A stretch of 7,477 bases of DNA, taken from the NCBI GenBank assembly GCA_964236535.1, contig CAXSEF010000129.1, forward strand, positions 1-7,477, read 5' to 3'. Positions 1 to 6,311 of the stretch are shown here, one piece after another (position 1 is the first letter of the stretch; every line of letters begins with the position of its first letter). The notes below the pieces were generated by a model that ran no database searches, was not told where the DNA came from, and was given only the letters and a program-made list of their open reading frames with translations. This DNA is from CAXSEF01 sp964236535 (GTDB lineage Bacteria; Pseudomonadota; Alphaproteobacteria; Acetobacterales; Acetobacteraceae). The translations under genes were made by a program, and so were the position numbers.

Positions 1-1
1 T

Positions 2-157
2 CGCATCGAGAAGGTGTTCGGCACCTGCAAGCGCAGCTGCGGGCTGCGCCGCATGCGCTGGCTCGGCCTGGCCAAGGCAGGTTTGCAGGTGCGTCTGAGC
101 GCGATCGCCTGTACTCTCAGACGCAGCTGGCGCTTGCTGGCACCGGCTTGTGCCTGA
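2..157 (+). pseudogene. IS5-family transposase, C-terminal fragment (cut by window edge)
   Basis: The frame starting at base 2 reads RIEKVFGTCKRSCGLRRMRW and continues with LGLAKAGLQVRL, then ends at TGA 155-157. This matches my recollection of the C-terminus of IS5-type DDE transposases, where an E in RIE(K/H) is the last catalytic residue and the end is rich in Arg and Leu. The rest of the gene lies outside the window. Two cysteines sit where the family usually has aromatic residues (GTW and SYG), and another (IAC for IAY) follows, which suggests decay, although these could be real variants. The same strand shows no other transposase pieces downstream. Assignment to the IS5 group is from memory of the motif, not a search. 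Confidence 0.7.
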
Positions 158-267
158 CCATGCCCAGACTCTGTCCGGTGTGGGACGTAGGCGGACAAAG
201 CCCAGGTAAAACACCCGATGTCAGACGCAAACCGCTTCAATCTCCAGAAAATGAGCGAAGCGCCGCC

Positions 268-693
268 TCACGCCCTCTCGCGCACGGGGCTCATAAGATA
301 GTCAATGGTCGAGTGGCGCCAACGCGGGTTGTAGAACCGCTCGATGTAATCAAACACGTCAGCTCGCGCCTGGTCCCTGGTGCAGTAGATCTTGCGGGCG
401 ATCTGCTCGGTTTTCAGCTAGGAGAAGAAGCTCCCCATCGCCGCATTGTCCCGGACATTACTCGATCGGCTCATGCTGAAGGTGACGCCATGATCCGCCA
501 GCAGATTCTGGAACTGCTCACAACTGTATTGGCTTTCCTGATCCGAATGACGCAGCAGCGCGCTCGGTTTGCCGCGGCGCCAGATCGCCATCATCAACGC
601 ATTCGCGACCAGCTGGCTGCCATCTTGGCGCTCCTCGACCAGCCGACCACGCGACGCGAGAACAGGTCGATCACGGCTGCCACGTAGAGCCAG
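268..693 (-). pseudogene. IS3-family orfB remnant (DDE transposase, C-terminal half)
   Basis: The minus strand reads WLYVAAVIDLFSRRVVGW, which holds the first catalytic Asp. After a frameshift near 615 it reads LVANALMMAIWRRGKP, then RHSDQESQYSCEQFQNLL with the second Asp, then VTFSMSRSSNVRDNAAMGSF. A TAG stop at 420-418 follows, then LKTEQIARKIYCTRDQARAD and YIERFYNPRWRHSTIDYL, ending at TGA 270-268. Order and spacing match the IS3 OrfB integrase core. The catalytic Glu, normally in MESFF, is Gly here (AMGSFF). The gene has lost its N-terminal third, one frame, one sense codon and one catalytic residue, so it is dead. Confidence 0.88.
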
Positions 694-920
694 CTTGGCG
701 ACCTGCGCCGCAGCCGGTCAATCTCCTGCTGCTCCGGCCTGACCTGCCCCTGACCAGGAAAGCCCTCATCGTGTTCGGAGCTGAACTCCCTGATCCAGCG
801 CCGCAAGACGTTCTCGCCAATGTCCAGGTCGCGACTCGCCTGCACGATCAAGGCCCCTCGCTACTTGACCAGCCGGATCGCCTCCAGCTTGAACTCCCGG
901 CTGAATAACCGCCGCCCCAT
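694..920 (-). pseudogene. IS3-family orfA remnant (helix-turn-helix protein)
   Basis: Starting from ATG at 920-918, the frame reads MGRRLFSREFKLEAIRLVK and then hits TAG at 863-861. The same frame continues as IVQASRDLDIGENVLRRWI, followed by EFSSEHDEGFPGQGQVRP and QQEIDRLRR. This is the typical N-terminal helix-turn-helix and start of the leucine-zipper region of IS3 OrfA, the DNA-binding half of the transposase. The TAG replaces what is normally a charged codon after LVK. Near 700 a single base appears to be missing: restoring a G gives the usual RREVAKL. The last part of orfA (leucine zipper and the programmed frameshift region) is deleted. Confidence 0.8.
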
Positions 921-956
921 CCAATCCCGTGAAACACCCTGAACCCGGTGTCCACC

Positions 957-1305
957 AAATCGGCAGCGACTAAAATCGTTGGGTCTGCGCCGGGCGGGGT
1001 CTCGATAGGGCGCGCATGATGAGGTAGGTGTCATCGGTCCGAAGGCATGGTTCTCATCGGACGCGCACTACGGCGGATGTTTGCGACGCGCGCGCGAGGT
1101 GTCGGCGGCTCGTCGCGGGCGGTCGCATGCGGGTGCAAGGCCGGTGCCGCCTCACCTGGGGCTCCGCCGCCTCGGTGCCGGGTGGTGTGGCCGTCTTTAC
1201 AAAGGCACGGTGCCTGCTCGTTCCATTTTTCCACGAGGTTCTTTGGCGGGACGGGCGGCGGTTACGCTATAGCGGCGTGATGCGGGGTTTGATGAGGATG
1301 TTCAC
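957..1305. other. Intergenic stretch without a recognisable gene
   Basis: About 350 bases lie between the IS3 remnant and the broken repressor gene. Short open frames exist on both strands but none resembles a protein I know, and their composition is that of random high-GC DNA. The only local structure seen is the palindrome near 1265, listed separately. I see no tRNA, CRISPR or riboswitch-like pattern. Confidence 0.5.
1265..1274. promoter_or_regulatory. Perfect 10-bp palindrome in the likely promoter of the repressor gene
   Basis: The bases CGCTATAGCG form a perfect palindrome about 31 bases before the GTG start at 1306. The core CTATAG resembles a -10 element, with TTTGGC about 19 bases upstream as a weak -35. 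RcnR/FrmR-family repressors often sit on their own promoters, so this could be an operator overlapping a -10 box. It lacks the G/C tract flanked by AT bases of known RcnR/FrmR operators, and a 10-bp palindrome can occur by chance. Confidence 0.25.
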
Positions 1306-1563
1306 GTGACGCATCCGATTTGGGACAAGCGGAAGCTGTTGGCCCAGATCCGGCGCATGAGTGGCAAGGTCAAGTCCGTTGAACGGGCGGTGCATGGCGA
1401 GGCCGGTTGCGAGCAGGTCATGCACCTCATCGCCGGCATACGCGAGTCCATGGCGGACCTCCTGGCAACGTGATGGAGGATTATGTCACGGTGAATTTTA
1501 TATGGGCCTGATGGCGATGCAGCGGAGCAACTGACCGAAATTGTCCACGCCTATCCGAAGTAG
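1306..1563 (+). pseudogene. CsoR/RcnR/FrmR-family transcriptional repressor, frameshifted
   Basis: From GTG 1306 the frame reads MTHPIWDKRKLLAQIRRMSG, then KVKSVERAVHGEAGCEQVMH, then LIAGIRESMADLLAT, and stops at TGA 1471 after 55 residues. The family is about 90 residues long. The missing part is present downstream in shifted frame: from 1470 the next frame gives VMEDYVTVNFIWA, and from 1510 the original frame gives DGDAAEQLTEIVHAYPK, ending at TAG 1561-1563. One base appears lost near 1469 and one gained between about 1490 and 1510. Members are all-helical tetramers that release DNA on binding metal or formaldehyde. His3 and Cys35, both sensing residues in RcnR (Cys35 also in FrmR), are present. 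Tyr stands at the position equivalent to His60 and Asn at that of His64. What it sensed cannot be told; it may once have controlled the copper genes downstream. Confidence 0.75.
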
Positions 1564-1806
1564 GGCGTCCGAGGGTGCGCGGCGCCGGGCGACGAAGGGG
1601 CGGTTTGTCGCCCGGCTTGGATGCCGATTTGCGGTTCTGGGTGGGGGGACGATGACCGGACGTACTGCGCTTGGCGAGATGGGGATCGCCGCAAGGCATT
1701 GCATGGCGGTTGCCCCGTGTGTGGTCGGAGCGGCGTCAGGATGTGCGTTTTGGGGGCTTGCAGGCACCACCGGCTGCCCCCGTCCGCACAGCGGCAGTGC
1801 TGCGTA
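1564..1806. other. Non-coding or unrecognised stretch
   Basis: A forward frame stays open from 1541 to 2248, but it spans the end of the repressor remnant, this gap and the antisense of the OmpA-like remnant, and it matches no family I know. I read the frame as high-GC noise. I see no terminator, repeat or RNA gene here. Confidence 0.4.
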
Positions 1807-2109
1807 TCAGTGCAGGATGATCTCGACGCAACGGTTCTGCGGTTCGCGGACGCCGGCGGCGGTGGGCACCAGCGGGTTGGTCTCGCCGAAGCTGCGCATG
1901 GCGATCTCGTTGCGCGGCACGTCGTCATGGACCAGTTCGGCGACGACACTTTCGGCGCGGCGGACCGAGACGGGTTTTTTGGAGCCTTGTGCCGGTTGCG
2001 GGTTGCCGGCTGCTCTGCTGTGCGCCAGTGTCGATTCGACGTCATATCGACAAGAACCAACCGGCGGCGGATACGATCGCGTGCAGGACTTGTTGCAACT
2101 TTGCATCAC
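1807..2109 (-). pseudogene. OmpA-family C-terminal domain remnant
   Basis: The minus-strand open frame from ATG 2109 to TGA 1809-1807 encodes 100 residues. The last 55 or so (from about 1974 down) read SVRRAESVVAELVHDD, then VPRNEIAMRSFGETNPLVPT, then GVREPQNRCVEIIL. This is the second half of the OmpA/Pal/MotB domain that binds peptidoglycan in the periplasm: SxRRA, FGE..P and the terminal NRRVEI strand. In NRRVEI the second Arg is Cys here. The first 45 residues do not look like OmpA. Other minus-strand frames hold VDMTSN and then DTGAQQ (about 2051-2015), which may be the decayed HTDTSG region after frameshifts. Neither the domain's first strand nor a signal peptide is found, so this is probably a gene relic. 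A gene finder would report it as a small hypothetical protein. Confidence 0.65.
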
Positions 2110-2258
2110 TGATGGGCGGCGGTGCGTCGCGAGGCGGGTCTCGGCGTGGTTCGGTGGCGTTCCAGGTTGGGCGGGCGTGCCGGTGGCGGGTCGGCCGACG
2201 GGGTTTGCAGGCCGAGGCCGTGTTGCCCCGTCCTTGTGGCGTGGCTAGCGTCGACAGC

Positions 2259-2660
2259 ATGCGCATCCGGTTTCCCTGTCCCGTCCGGATCGTTGCCTTG
2301 CCCGGTCTGTTGCTTGCCGTGCTGGCGTTGGCTGGGCAACTGGCACTTGGGGCGGTGGTGCTGCCGGACGCTCCGGCGCGCAGTCAGGCGGAGGCGCTCG
2401 ACGCGCTCAGCGTGATCTGTGTGGCCGAGGCGCCGGTGCAGCCGCAACCCGAGCGCCGGCACCCGCACCGGCCGGAGTGCGCGCTGGTGGCGCTGAGTGC
2501 GGCGCTGGCGCTGCCGGCAGCCATGCTGCTGCCAGCAGCGCCGCTGCCGGTGCCCACTGTGGGCGTCCTGCTGCGCCAGGCGGTCGCGGTCTCGGCGCGT
2601 GGCCCGCCGTCGCACGCGTCCTATCTCGGCTTTCCAAGGGGTCCTCCCGTCCTGGCCTGA
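2259..2660 (+). CDS. Small Ala/Pro-rich exported or membrane protein, DUF2946-like
   Basis: The product has 133 residues from ATG 2259. The frame is open upstream, but this ATG begins the recognisable N-terminus: a short basic start (MRIRF) followed by a hydrophobic stretch at about 10-35, likely a signal anchor. Further on come ICVAEAP (53-59), a His/Cys cluster HPHRPEC (68-74), a second hydrophobic Ala/Pro stretch (75-105), and a tail with two RGPP motifs (114-117 and 127-130). This layout (N-terminal helix, an ICxxxG/A motif, a short HxH...C segment and a C-terminal RxPP ending) is what I recall of DUF2946-type proteins of proteobacteria, often found near copper or TonB genes. Their function is not established. 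The His and Cys cluster could bind metal, which is inference. The next gene starts 64 bases downstream on the same strand, so it is probably the first gene of the copper operon. Confidence 0.6.
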   Translation: MRIRFPCPVRIVALPGLLLAVLALAGQLALGAVVLPDAPARSQAEALDALSVICVAEAPVQPQPERRHPHRPECALVALSAALALPAAMLLPAAPLPVPTVGVLLRQAVAVSARGPPSHASYLGFPRGPPVLA

Positions 2661-2712
2661 CTTGCGATGCGCAACGTGCGGCGAGTGCCGCATCCGTCGA
2701 GTCATGATTAAC

Positions 2713-2716
2713 AGGA
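2713..2716 (+). promoter_or_regulatory. Ribosome binding site that favours the ATG at 2725
   Basis: AGGA followed by eight bases precedes ATG 2725. It lies inside the reading frame that would start at ATG 2704, and no purine-rich site of this quality precedes 2704. This argues for 2725, though 2704 would add only seven residues to the signal peptide. Confidence 0.5.
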
Positions 2717-2724
2717 AAATTCCC

Positions 2725-3723
2725 ATGTGTTTTCTGGTGAAGTCCGCGACGCGGGCGTCGGCCTGGGCCGCGCCTGTGCTGGCATCCACTCTCGCGTCTG
2801 CGCCTGCGCTGGCCCATGTCGTGGTCGGCGACCGTGTGTTCCCGGTCACACTGACTATAGACGATCCGGGGGTGGCCGACGAAGCGTCGCTGCCGGCGTT
2901 CACCTACAGCCGCAGCGGTGCTGCCGGCGGAAGCGGGCCGGGGCACGAGTTCGATTTCGGCTACGAGTACGACAAGACGATTACGCCGACCACCGCGCTG
3001 ATCCTGAACGGCGGCTACGACGTGCAGCAGATGAACGGGTCGAAGACGCAGACAGGGTTCGAGAACCTCTTCGTGACCGGCAAGTGGCAGGCCTACACCA
3101 ACCCGATCCACGAGTTTGTGGTGTCGCTTGGCATCATCCGCGAGCTCGGCGGCACCGGGACCACGCATACCGGCGGCGACCGCTATGGTTCGACCGCGCC
3201 CACGGGATATTTCGGCAAGGGGTTCGGCGACGTGCCGGTGAGCTGGGTGCGCCCGTTCGCGGTGAGCGGCGAACTGAGCTACATCGTCGCCGACAAGGAG
3301 CTTAAGGCGGAGCCGCCGCCGCTGGGCACCGGGGCTTCGGCGTCAAGCCCGTTCGACAGCGGCATCGCCTCGCAGTTCAACAACGGCGCCAACAATGCCT
3401 GGTCGGGCGGGATGTCGTTTCAGTACAGTATTCCATACCTGCAGGCGCAGGTGAAGGATTTCGGGTTGCACGGCATCCTAGGCGGGCTGATCCCGCTGAT
3501 GGAGGTAACGTGGTCGTCGCCTGCGTCCTCGCCGTCGGCGCAGGGCACGACGTGGACCGCGGCGCCGGGCGTGATCTACATGGCGCAATGGGGCGAGGTA
3601 GGGTTGGAGGCGCTGGTGCCGCTGAACAAGGCGGCGGGCACCAACGTGGGTGCGGTCGGGCTGGTGCATTTCTTCTTCGACGACCTGTTCCCCAACACCA
3701 TCGGCAAGCCGGTGTTCCAGTGA
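2725..3723 (+). CDS. Exported protein, probable outer-membrane beta-barrel, copper-cluster associated
   Basis: The product has 332 residues from ATG 2725 (339 if ATG 2704 is used). Residues 1-30 form a clear Sec signal peptide: K6 and R10, then an Ala/Leu-rich core ending in APALA, predicted to be cut before His31. The mature part starts HVVVGDRVFPVTLTIDDPG. It has alternating polar and hydrophobic segments with many Tyr, Trp, Phe and Gly (DFGYEYDKTITPTTALILN, WVRPFAVSGELSY, GGMSFQYSIPYLQAQV, GVIYMAQWGEVGLEALVPL). It ends FFFDDLFPNTIGKPVFQ, which suggests a transmembrane beta-barrel. I recall similar unnamed exported proteins beside copC/copD genes in other proteobacteria, but no function is established. 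Its stop overlaps the start of copC by four bases. It could be a porin-like channel for copper or a small ligand; this is inference from context. Confidence 0.75.
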   Translation: MCFLVKSATRASAWAAPVLASTLASAPALAHVVVGDRVFPVTLTIDDPGVADEASLPAFTYSRSGAAGGSGPGHEFDFGYEYDKTITPTTALILNGGYDVQQMNGSKTQTGFENLFVTGKWQAYTNPIHEFVVSLGIIRELGGTGTTHTGGDRYGSTAPTGYFGKGFGDVPVSWVRPFAVSGELSYIVADKELKAEPPPLGTGASASSPFDSGIASQFNNGANNAWSGGMSFQYSIPYLQAQVKDFGLHGILGGLIPLMEVTWSSPASSPSAQGTTWTAAPGVIYMAQWGEVGLEALVPLNKAAGTNVGAVGLVHFFFDDLFPNTIGKPVFQ

Positions 3724-4172
3724 GCGCGGTGGGAATACGGGCGGTGTCGGTGCGGCTCAAGCGGGCAAGCGAGGACCGGCGCGCCAGGGTGTGGCGCTGG
3801 CACGGTGTGGTCCGGGCGACGTCGTGTGCCGCGGCGTTGACGTGGGCTCTGGCATGGGCGGGGCCGGCATTCGCGCATGCCTTCCTCAAGGAGGCCGAGC
3901 CCGGGGTGGGCAGCACGCTGCGTGCGGCGCCGCACCAGGTGGCGATCGGGTTCACCCAGGACATCGAGCCGCTGTTCAGCACTATCGAGGTCACGGACTC
4001 GGCCGGCCACCGCTTCGACGCGGGCGACGCGCACCGGGGCGCCGACGCGGCGCACCTGGTGGTCGGGCTGGGAGCGCTGACGCCTGGCAGTTACGTGGTG
4101 ACTTGGCACGCGACCTCGGTCGACACCCACAAGACCGAGGGCCACTTCACCTTCACGGTCGGCGGGTCGTAG
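3720..4172 (+). CDS. copC: CopC-family periplasmic copper-binding protein
   Basis: From GTG 3720 the product is 150 residues long. The GTG overlaps the previous stop (GTGA), which indicates translational coupling. In-frame GTGs at 3729, 3744, 3750 and 3789 are alternative starts. The N-terminus is long and Arg-rich, followed by the hydrophobic segment AAALTWALAWAGPAFA and cleavage before His53. The mature protein of about 98 residues begins HAFLKEAEPGVGSTL and has the CopC beta-sandwich pattern, with VSVDTH-like motif SVDTHKTEGHFTFTV near the end. In the CopC family the mature N-terminal His and the Asp and His of the DxH motif form the Cu(II) site. All three are present (His53, Asp135, His137; mature positions 1, 83 and 85). 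The Met-rich Cu(I) site of Pseudomonas CopC is absent, so a single Cu(II) site is likely. CopD follows 12 bases downstream, its usual partner. Confidence 0.93.
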   Translation: MSAVGIRAVSVRLKRASEDRRARVWRWHGVVRATSCAAALTWALAWAGPAFAHAFLKEAEPGVGSTLRAAPHQVAIGFTQDIEPLFSTIEVTDSAGHRFDAGDAHRGADAAHLVVGLGALTPGSYVVTWHATSVDTHKTEGHFTFTVGGS

Positions 4173-4184
4173 GGGCGCGCGGCG

Positions 4185-6272
4185 GTGGGAGGAGCAGCGG
4201 GGTTCGCGCCCGAGGGCGGCGCAATCCTGGTGCTGGCGCGCTCGCTTGCGGTCGGGGCGCTGCTGTCGGTGTTCGGGACGCTGGTGTTCCGGGTGTGGGT
4301 GGCGCCGCGTGCGCTGGCGCGGATGGACGACGCCGCGGCGGTTCGGGTCGGCCGCGTGCTGCTGTGGCTGACCCGCTGCGGGTTCGCGCTGGCAGTGGCG
4401 GCGATGCTGGTGTGGGTCGTGGCGCAGGCTGCGGACATGGCGAGCGCCCACACAATGTCGCGGCTGGCGGCGGCACTGCCGGTGGTGGTGCGCGCCACCC
4501 TGTTCGGGCGCCTAGCAACGATCCAGGCGGCGGCGCTGCTGGCGGGGCTGGCCGTGGGATGGCGTGCCGGGCGGGCGAAGGCCTGGGGGGCGCTGGCACT
4601 AGCGGGCCTCGGATTGGTGCTGCAGGCGGGGCACGGCCATTCGGCGTCGATGGGCATGCAGGGCGGCGTGCCGGGAGGTATGCAGGAGGCCGGGTATGTG
4701 CTGCTGCTGGGCGCCGACGTGCTGCATCTGCTGGGCGCCGGGGCGTGGCTGGGCGCGCTGCTGCCGCTGCTGCTGCTGGTGCGGCTGGCGCCGGCCAAGG
4801 CGGGAGCGACGGCGGCGCGCTGGTTCTCGCCGATGGGCAAGCTGGCAGTAGGCGCCCTGGTGGTATCGGCGGCGGTGCAGGGCTGGGTGCTGGTGGGCAG
4901 CATCGCGGGGCTGGTCGGCACCGCCTATGGCTGGATGGTGCTGGCGAAGACGGCGCTGTCGGCGGTGCTGCTGGGATTTGCCTGGGCCAACCGCTACTGG
5001 TTCGCACCGGCGCTGCTGGGCACCGCACCGGAACCGGCGCGCCGGTTGCTGCTGCGCAGCCTCGCAGTACAGACCGGGTTCGGGGTGACGATCGTGGTCG
5101 CGGCGGGGCTGCTGAGTAGCCTGGAGCCGGCGATGCACGTGCAGCCGGTGTGGCCGTTCGCCTGGCGGTTCAGCCTGGACGCGGTGCGCGGGGAGCCGGC
5201 GTTCCGCGGCGAAGTGGCGGGCGCGCTGCTGGGACTGGCGGGGGCGGCGGGGCTGCTGGGCGTGGCGGTGCTGCTGCGACGGCGTGGGTGGTGGCGCTGG
5301 CTGGCCGTGGCGATGGCGGGGACGGCCGGGTGGGTAGCAGTACCGCACCTCGACCTGCTGTTCGTGCCGGCCAGTCCGACCAGCTACTGGCGCTCGCCGA
5401 CCGGGTTCGCGTCGGCCTCGATCGCCGAGGGGGCGTCGCTCTATGCGGTGCAGTGCGCGGGCTGCCACGGTGCGGAGGGGCGTGGCGATGGGCCGCTCGC
5501 GCGTGGGCTCGCCGTGCCGCCGGCGGACCTGACTGCGGCTCATCTATGGGCGCACAGCGACGGCGAGCTGTTCTGGTGGCTGTCGCACGGGATCGAGGGG
5601 CCGGGTCAGCCGGGCGATCCTGCGGGCGGGTTGGTGATGCCGGGGTTCGCGGGGGTGCTGAGCGAGGCGCAGCGCTGGGGGCTGATCGACTTCGTGCGGG
5701 CGCGTAACGCGGGTCTGGCCCGGGCGGCAGGGACCTGGTCGCCGCCGCTGCAAGCGCCGGGGGTGGAAGTGCAATGCGGCGGAACGAGGGTGTCGATGGC
5801 CGGGCTGCGCGGCGGGTTCGTGCGGGTGGTGCTGGGCAGTGCGGGCGCCATGGCAGGTATTGCGCGCGAGGCGGGGCCGGGTGCGGGTGCTGCGTCGATC
5901 GTGACGGTGCTGGCGGGACGAGAGGTCACGGTGCGGGCGGGACCGGGGGTGTGCATCGCTGGTGACGCGGCGGTTGCGGAGGCGTATGGAGTCGTGTCGG
6001 GGTTACGACCGGATCAGCAGACGGGGGCACAGGTCCTGGTCGACGCGCAAGGCTGGTTGCGTGCGGTGCAGCCTGGTCCCGTTCCGGCAGCGGGTGGCTG
6101 GGACGATGCCGCGGTGCTGGGTGAGGCAGTACACGCGTTCGCGGCGGACCCGGTGGCCGGGGGGGCGCTGGACGGCATGACGATGCCGATGCCGATGGGC
6201 GGATCGGGGGGCATGACAATGGGCAGAAGGGCGATCGGTCCCGGGGAGATGGCGGGGCGCCCGAGCGAGTAG
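4185..6272 (+). CDS. copD: CopD-family membrane copper protein fused to cytochrome c, Met-rich tail
   Basis: The product has 695 residues from GTG 4185, with AGGGG at 4171-4175 as ribosome binding site. Residues 1 to about 400 are polytopic membrane sequence of the CopD type: RSLAVGALLSVFGTLVFRVW, then GHGHSASMGMQGG (His150, His152, Met156, Met158), ADVLHLLGAGAWLGALLPL (His181), and TAYGWMVLAKTALSAVLLG with AWANRYWF. Several further membrane segments follow. Residues about 410-505 form a cytochrome c domain: CAGCH heme site (Cys424, Cys427, His428) and a likely axial Met485 in LVMPGF. Residues about 520-650 resemble a redox-like fold that I cannot name, with lone cysteines 531 and 590. The tail (665-689) is Met-rich (MTMPMPMGG, GGMTMG), as in copper-binding proteins. 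CopD passes or exports copper across the inner membrane in known systems. The heme suggests coupling to copper oxidation state; this is inference. Sco follows 39 bases downstream. Confidence 0.9.
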   Translation: MGGAAGFAPEGGAILVLARSLAVGALLSVFGTLVFRVWVAPRALARMDDAAAVRVGRVLLWLTRCGFALAVAAMLVWVVAQAADMASAHTMSRLAAALPVVVRATLFGRLATIQAAALLAGLAVGWRAGRAKAWGALALAGLGLVLQAGHGHSASMGMQGGVPGGMQEAGYVLLLGADVLHLLGAGAWLGALLPLLLLVRLAPAKAGATAARWFSPMGKLAVGALVVSAAVQGWVLVGSIAGLVGTAYGWMVLAKTALSAVLLGFAWANRYWFAPALLGTAPEPARRLLLRSLAVQTGFGVTIVVAAGLLSSLEPAMHVQPVWPFAWRFSLDAVRGEPAFRGEVAGALLGLAGAAGLLGVAVLLRRRGWWRWLAVAMAGTAGWVAVPHLDLLFVPASPTSYWRSPTGFASASIAEGASLYAVQCAGCHGAEGRGDGPLARGLAVPPADLTAAHLWAHSDGELFWWLSHGIEGPGQPGDPAGGLVMPGFAGVLSEAQRWGLIDFVRARNAGLARAAGTWSPPLQAPGVEVQCGGTRVSMAGLRGGFVRVVLGSAGAMAGIAREAGPGAGAASIVTVLAGREVTVRAGPGVCIAGDAAVAEAYGVVSGLRPDQQTGAQVLVDAQGWLRAVQPGPVPAAGGWDDAAVLGEAVHAFAADPVAGGALDGMTMPMPMGGSGGMTMGRRAIGPGEMAGRPSE

Positions 6273-6295
6273 GAGCGGCATCGCGCCGCCTGGCG

Positions 6296-6303
6296 AAAGG
6301 AGG
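6296..6303 (+). promoter_or_regulatory. Strong ribosome binding site AAAGGAGG for the GTG-started Sco gene
   Basis: AAAGGAGG lies eight bases before GTG 6312, close to the ideal Shine-Dalgarno sequence and spacing. It is the best such site in the window and supports the GTG start and a long Arg-rich N-terminus. It may let the Sco gene be translated independently of copD. Confidence 0.7.
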
Positions 6304-6311
6304 CGCAGGCT

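Larger units (their letters stand above)
205..956 (-). mobile_element. Decayed IS3-family insertion sequence with internal deletion
   Basis: The minus strand carries the start of orfA (920) and the end of orfB (268) of one IS3-family element in the correct order. The middle is missing, so the element spans only about 0.75 kb instead of the usual 1.2-1.5 kb. The outer limits given are tentative. They rest on a weak imperfect inverted match between the bases starting at 205 (ggtaaaacaccc) and the reverse complement starting at 956 (ggtggacacc). No target-site duplication could be confirmed. The element cannot make transposase: orfA has a stop, orfB has a frameshift and a stop, and the catalytic Glu is replaced. 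Confidence 0.75.

Noticed and set aside
205..224. Left terminal inverted repeat of the IS3 element pairing with 935-956
   Set aside because: The match needs a gap and several mismatches. I used it only as a tentative boundary and do not list it as a repeat.
148..687. Plus-strand open frame of 179 codons
   Set aside because: It is the antisense of the IS3 orfB remnant, whose minus-strand translation shows clear transposase motifs.
1541..2248. Plus-strand open frame of 235 codons
   Set aside because: It overlaps the repressor remnant's end and is antisense to the OmpA-like remnant. The product matches no family known to me and looks like high-GC noise.
2085..2258. Copper-responsive promoter before the DUF2946-like gene
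   Set aside because: I looked for CueR-, CopY- and CopR-type operators and found none. The 8-bp palindrome GTTGCAAC near 2092 is too short to support a claim.
2106..3168. Long minus-strand open frames of 265 and 253 codons
   Set aside because: They are shadows of the DUF2946-like and barrel genes on the plus strand, rich in Arg, Pro and Ala with no recognisable domain.
3650..5119. Plus-strand open frame of 489 codons across copC and copD
   Set aside because: It is Gly/Ala/Arg-rich out-of-frame translation. The CopC and CopD frames carry the conserved motifs.
4091..5543. Minus-strand open frames opposite copD
   Set aside because: They have Pro/Ala/Arg-rich low-complexity composition, typical of antisense frames in very GC-rich genes.
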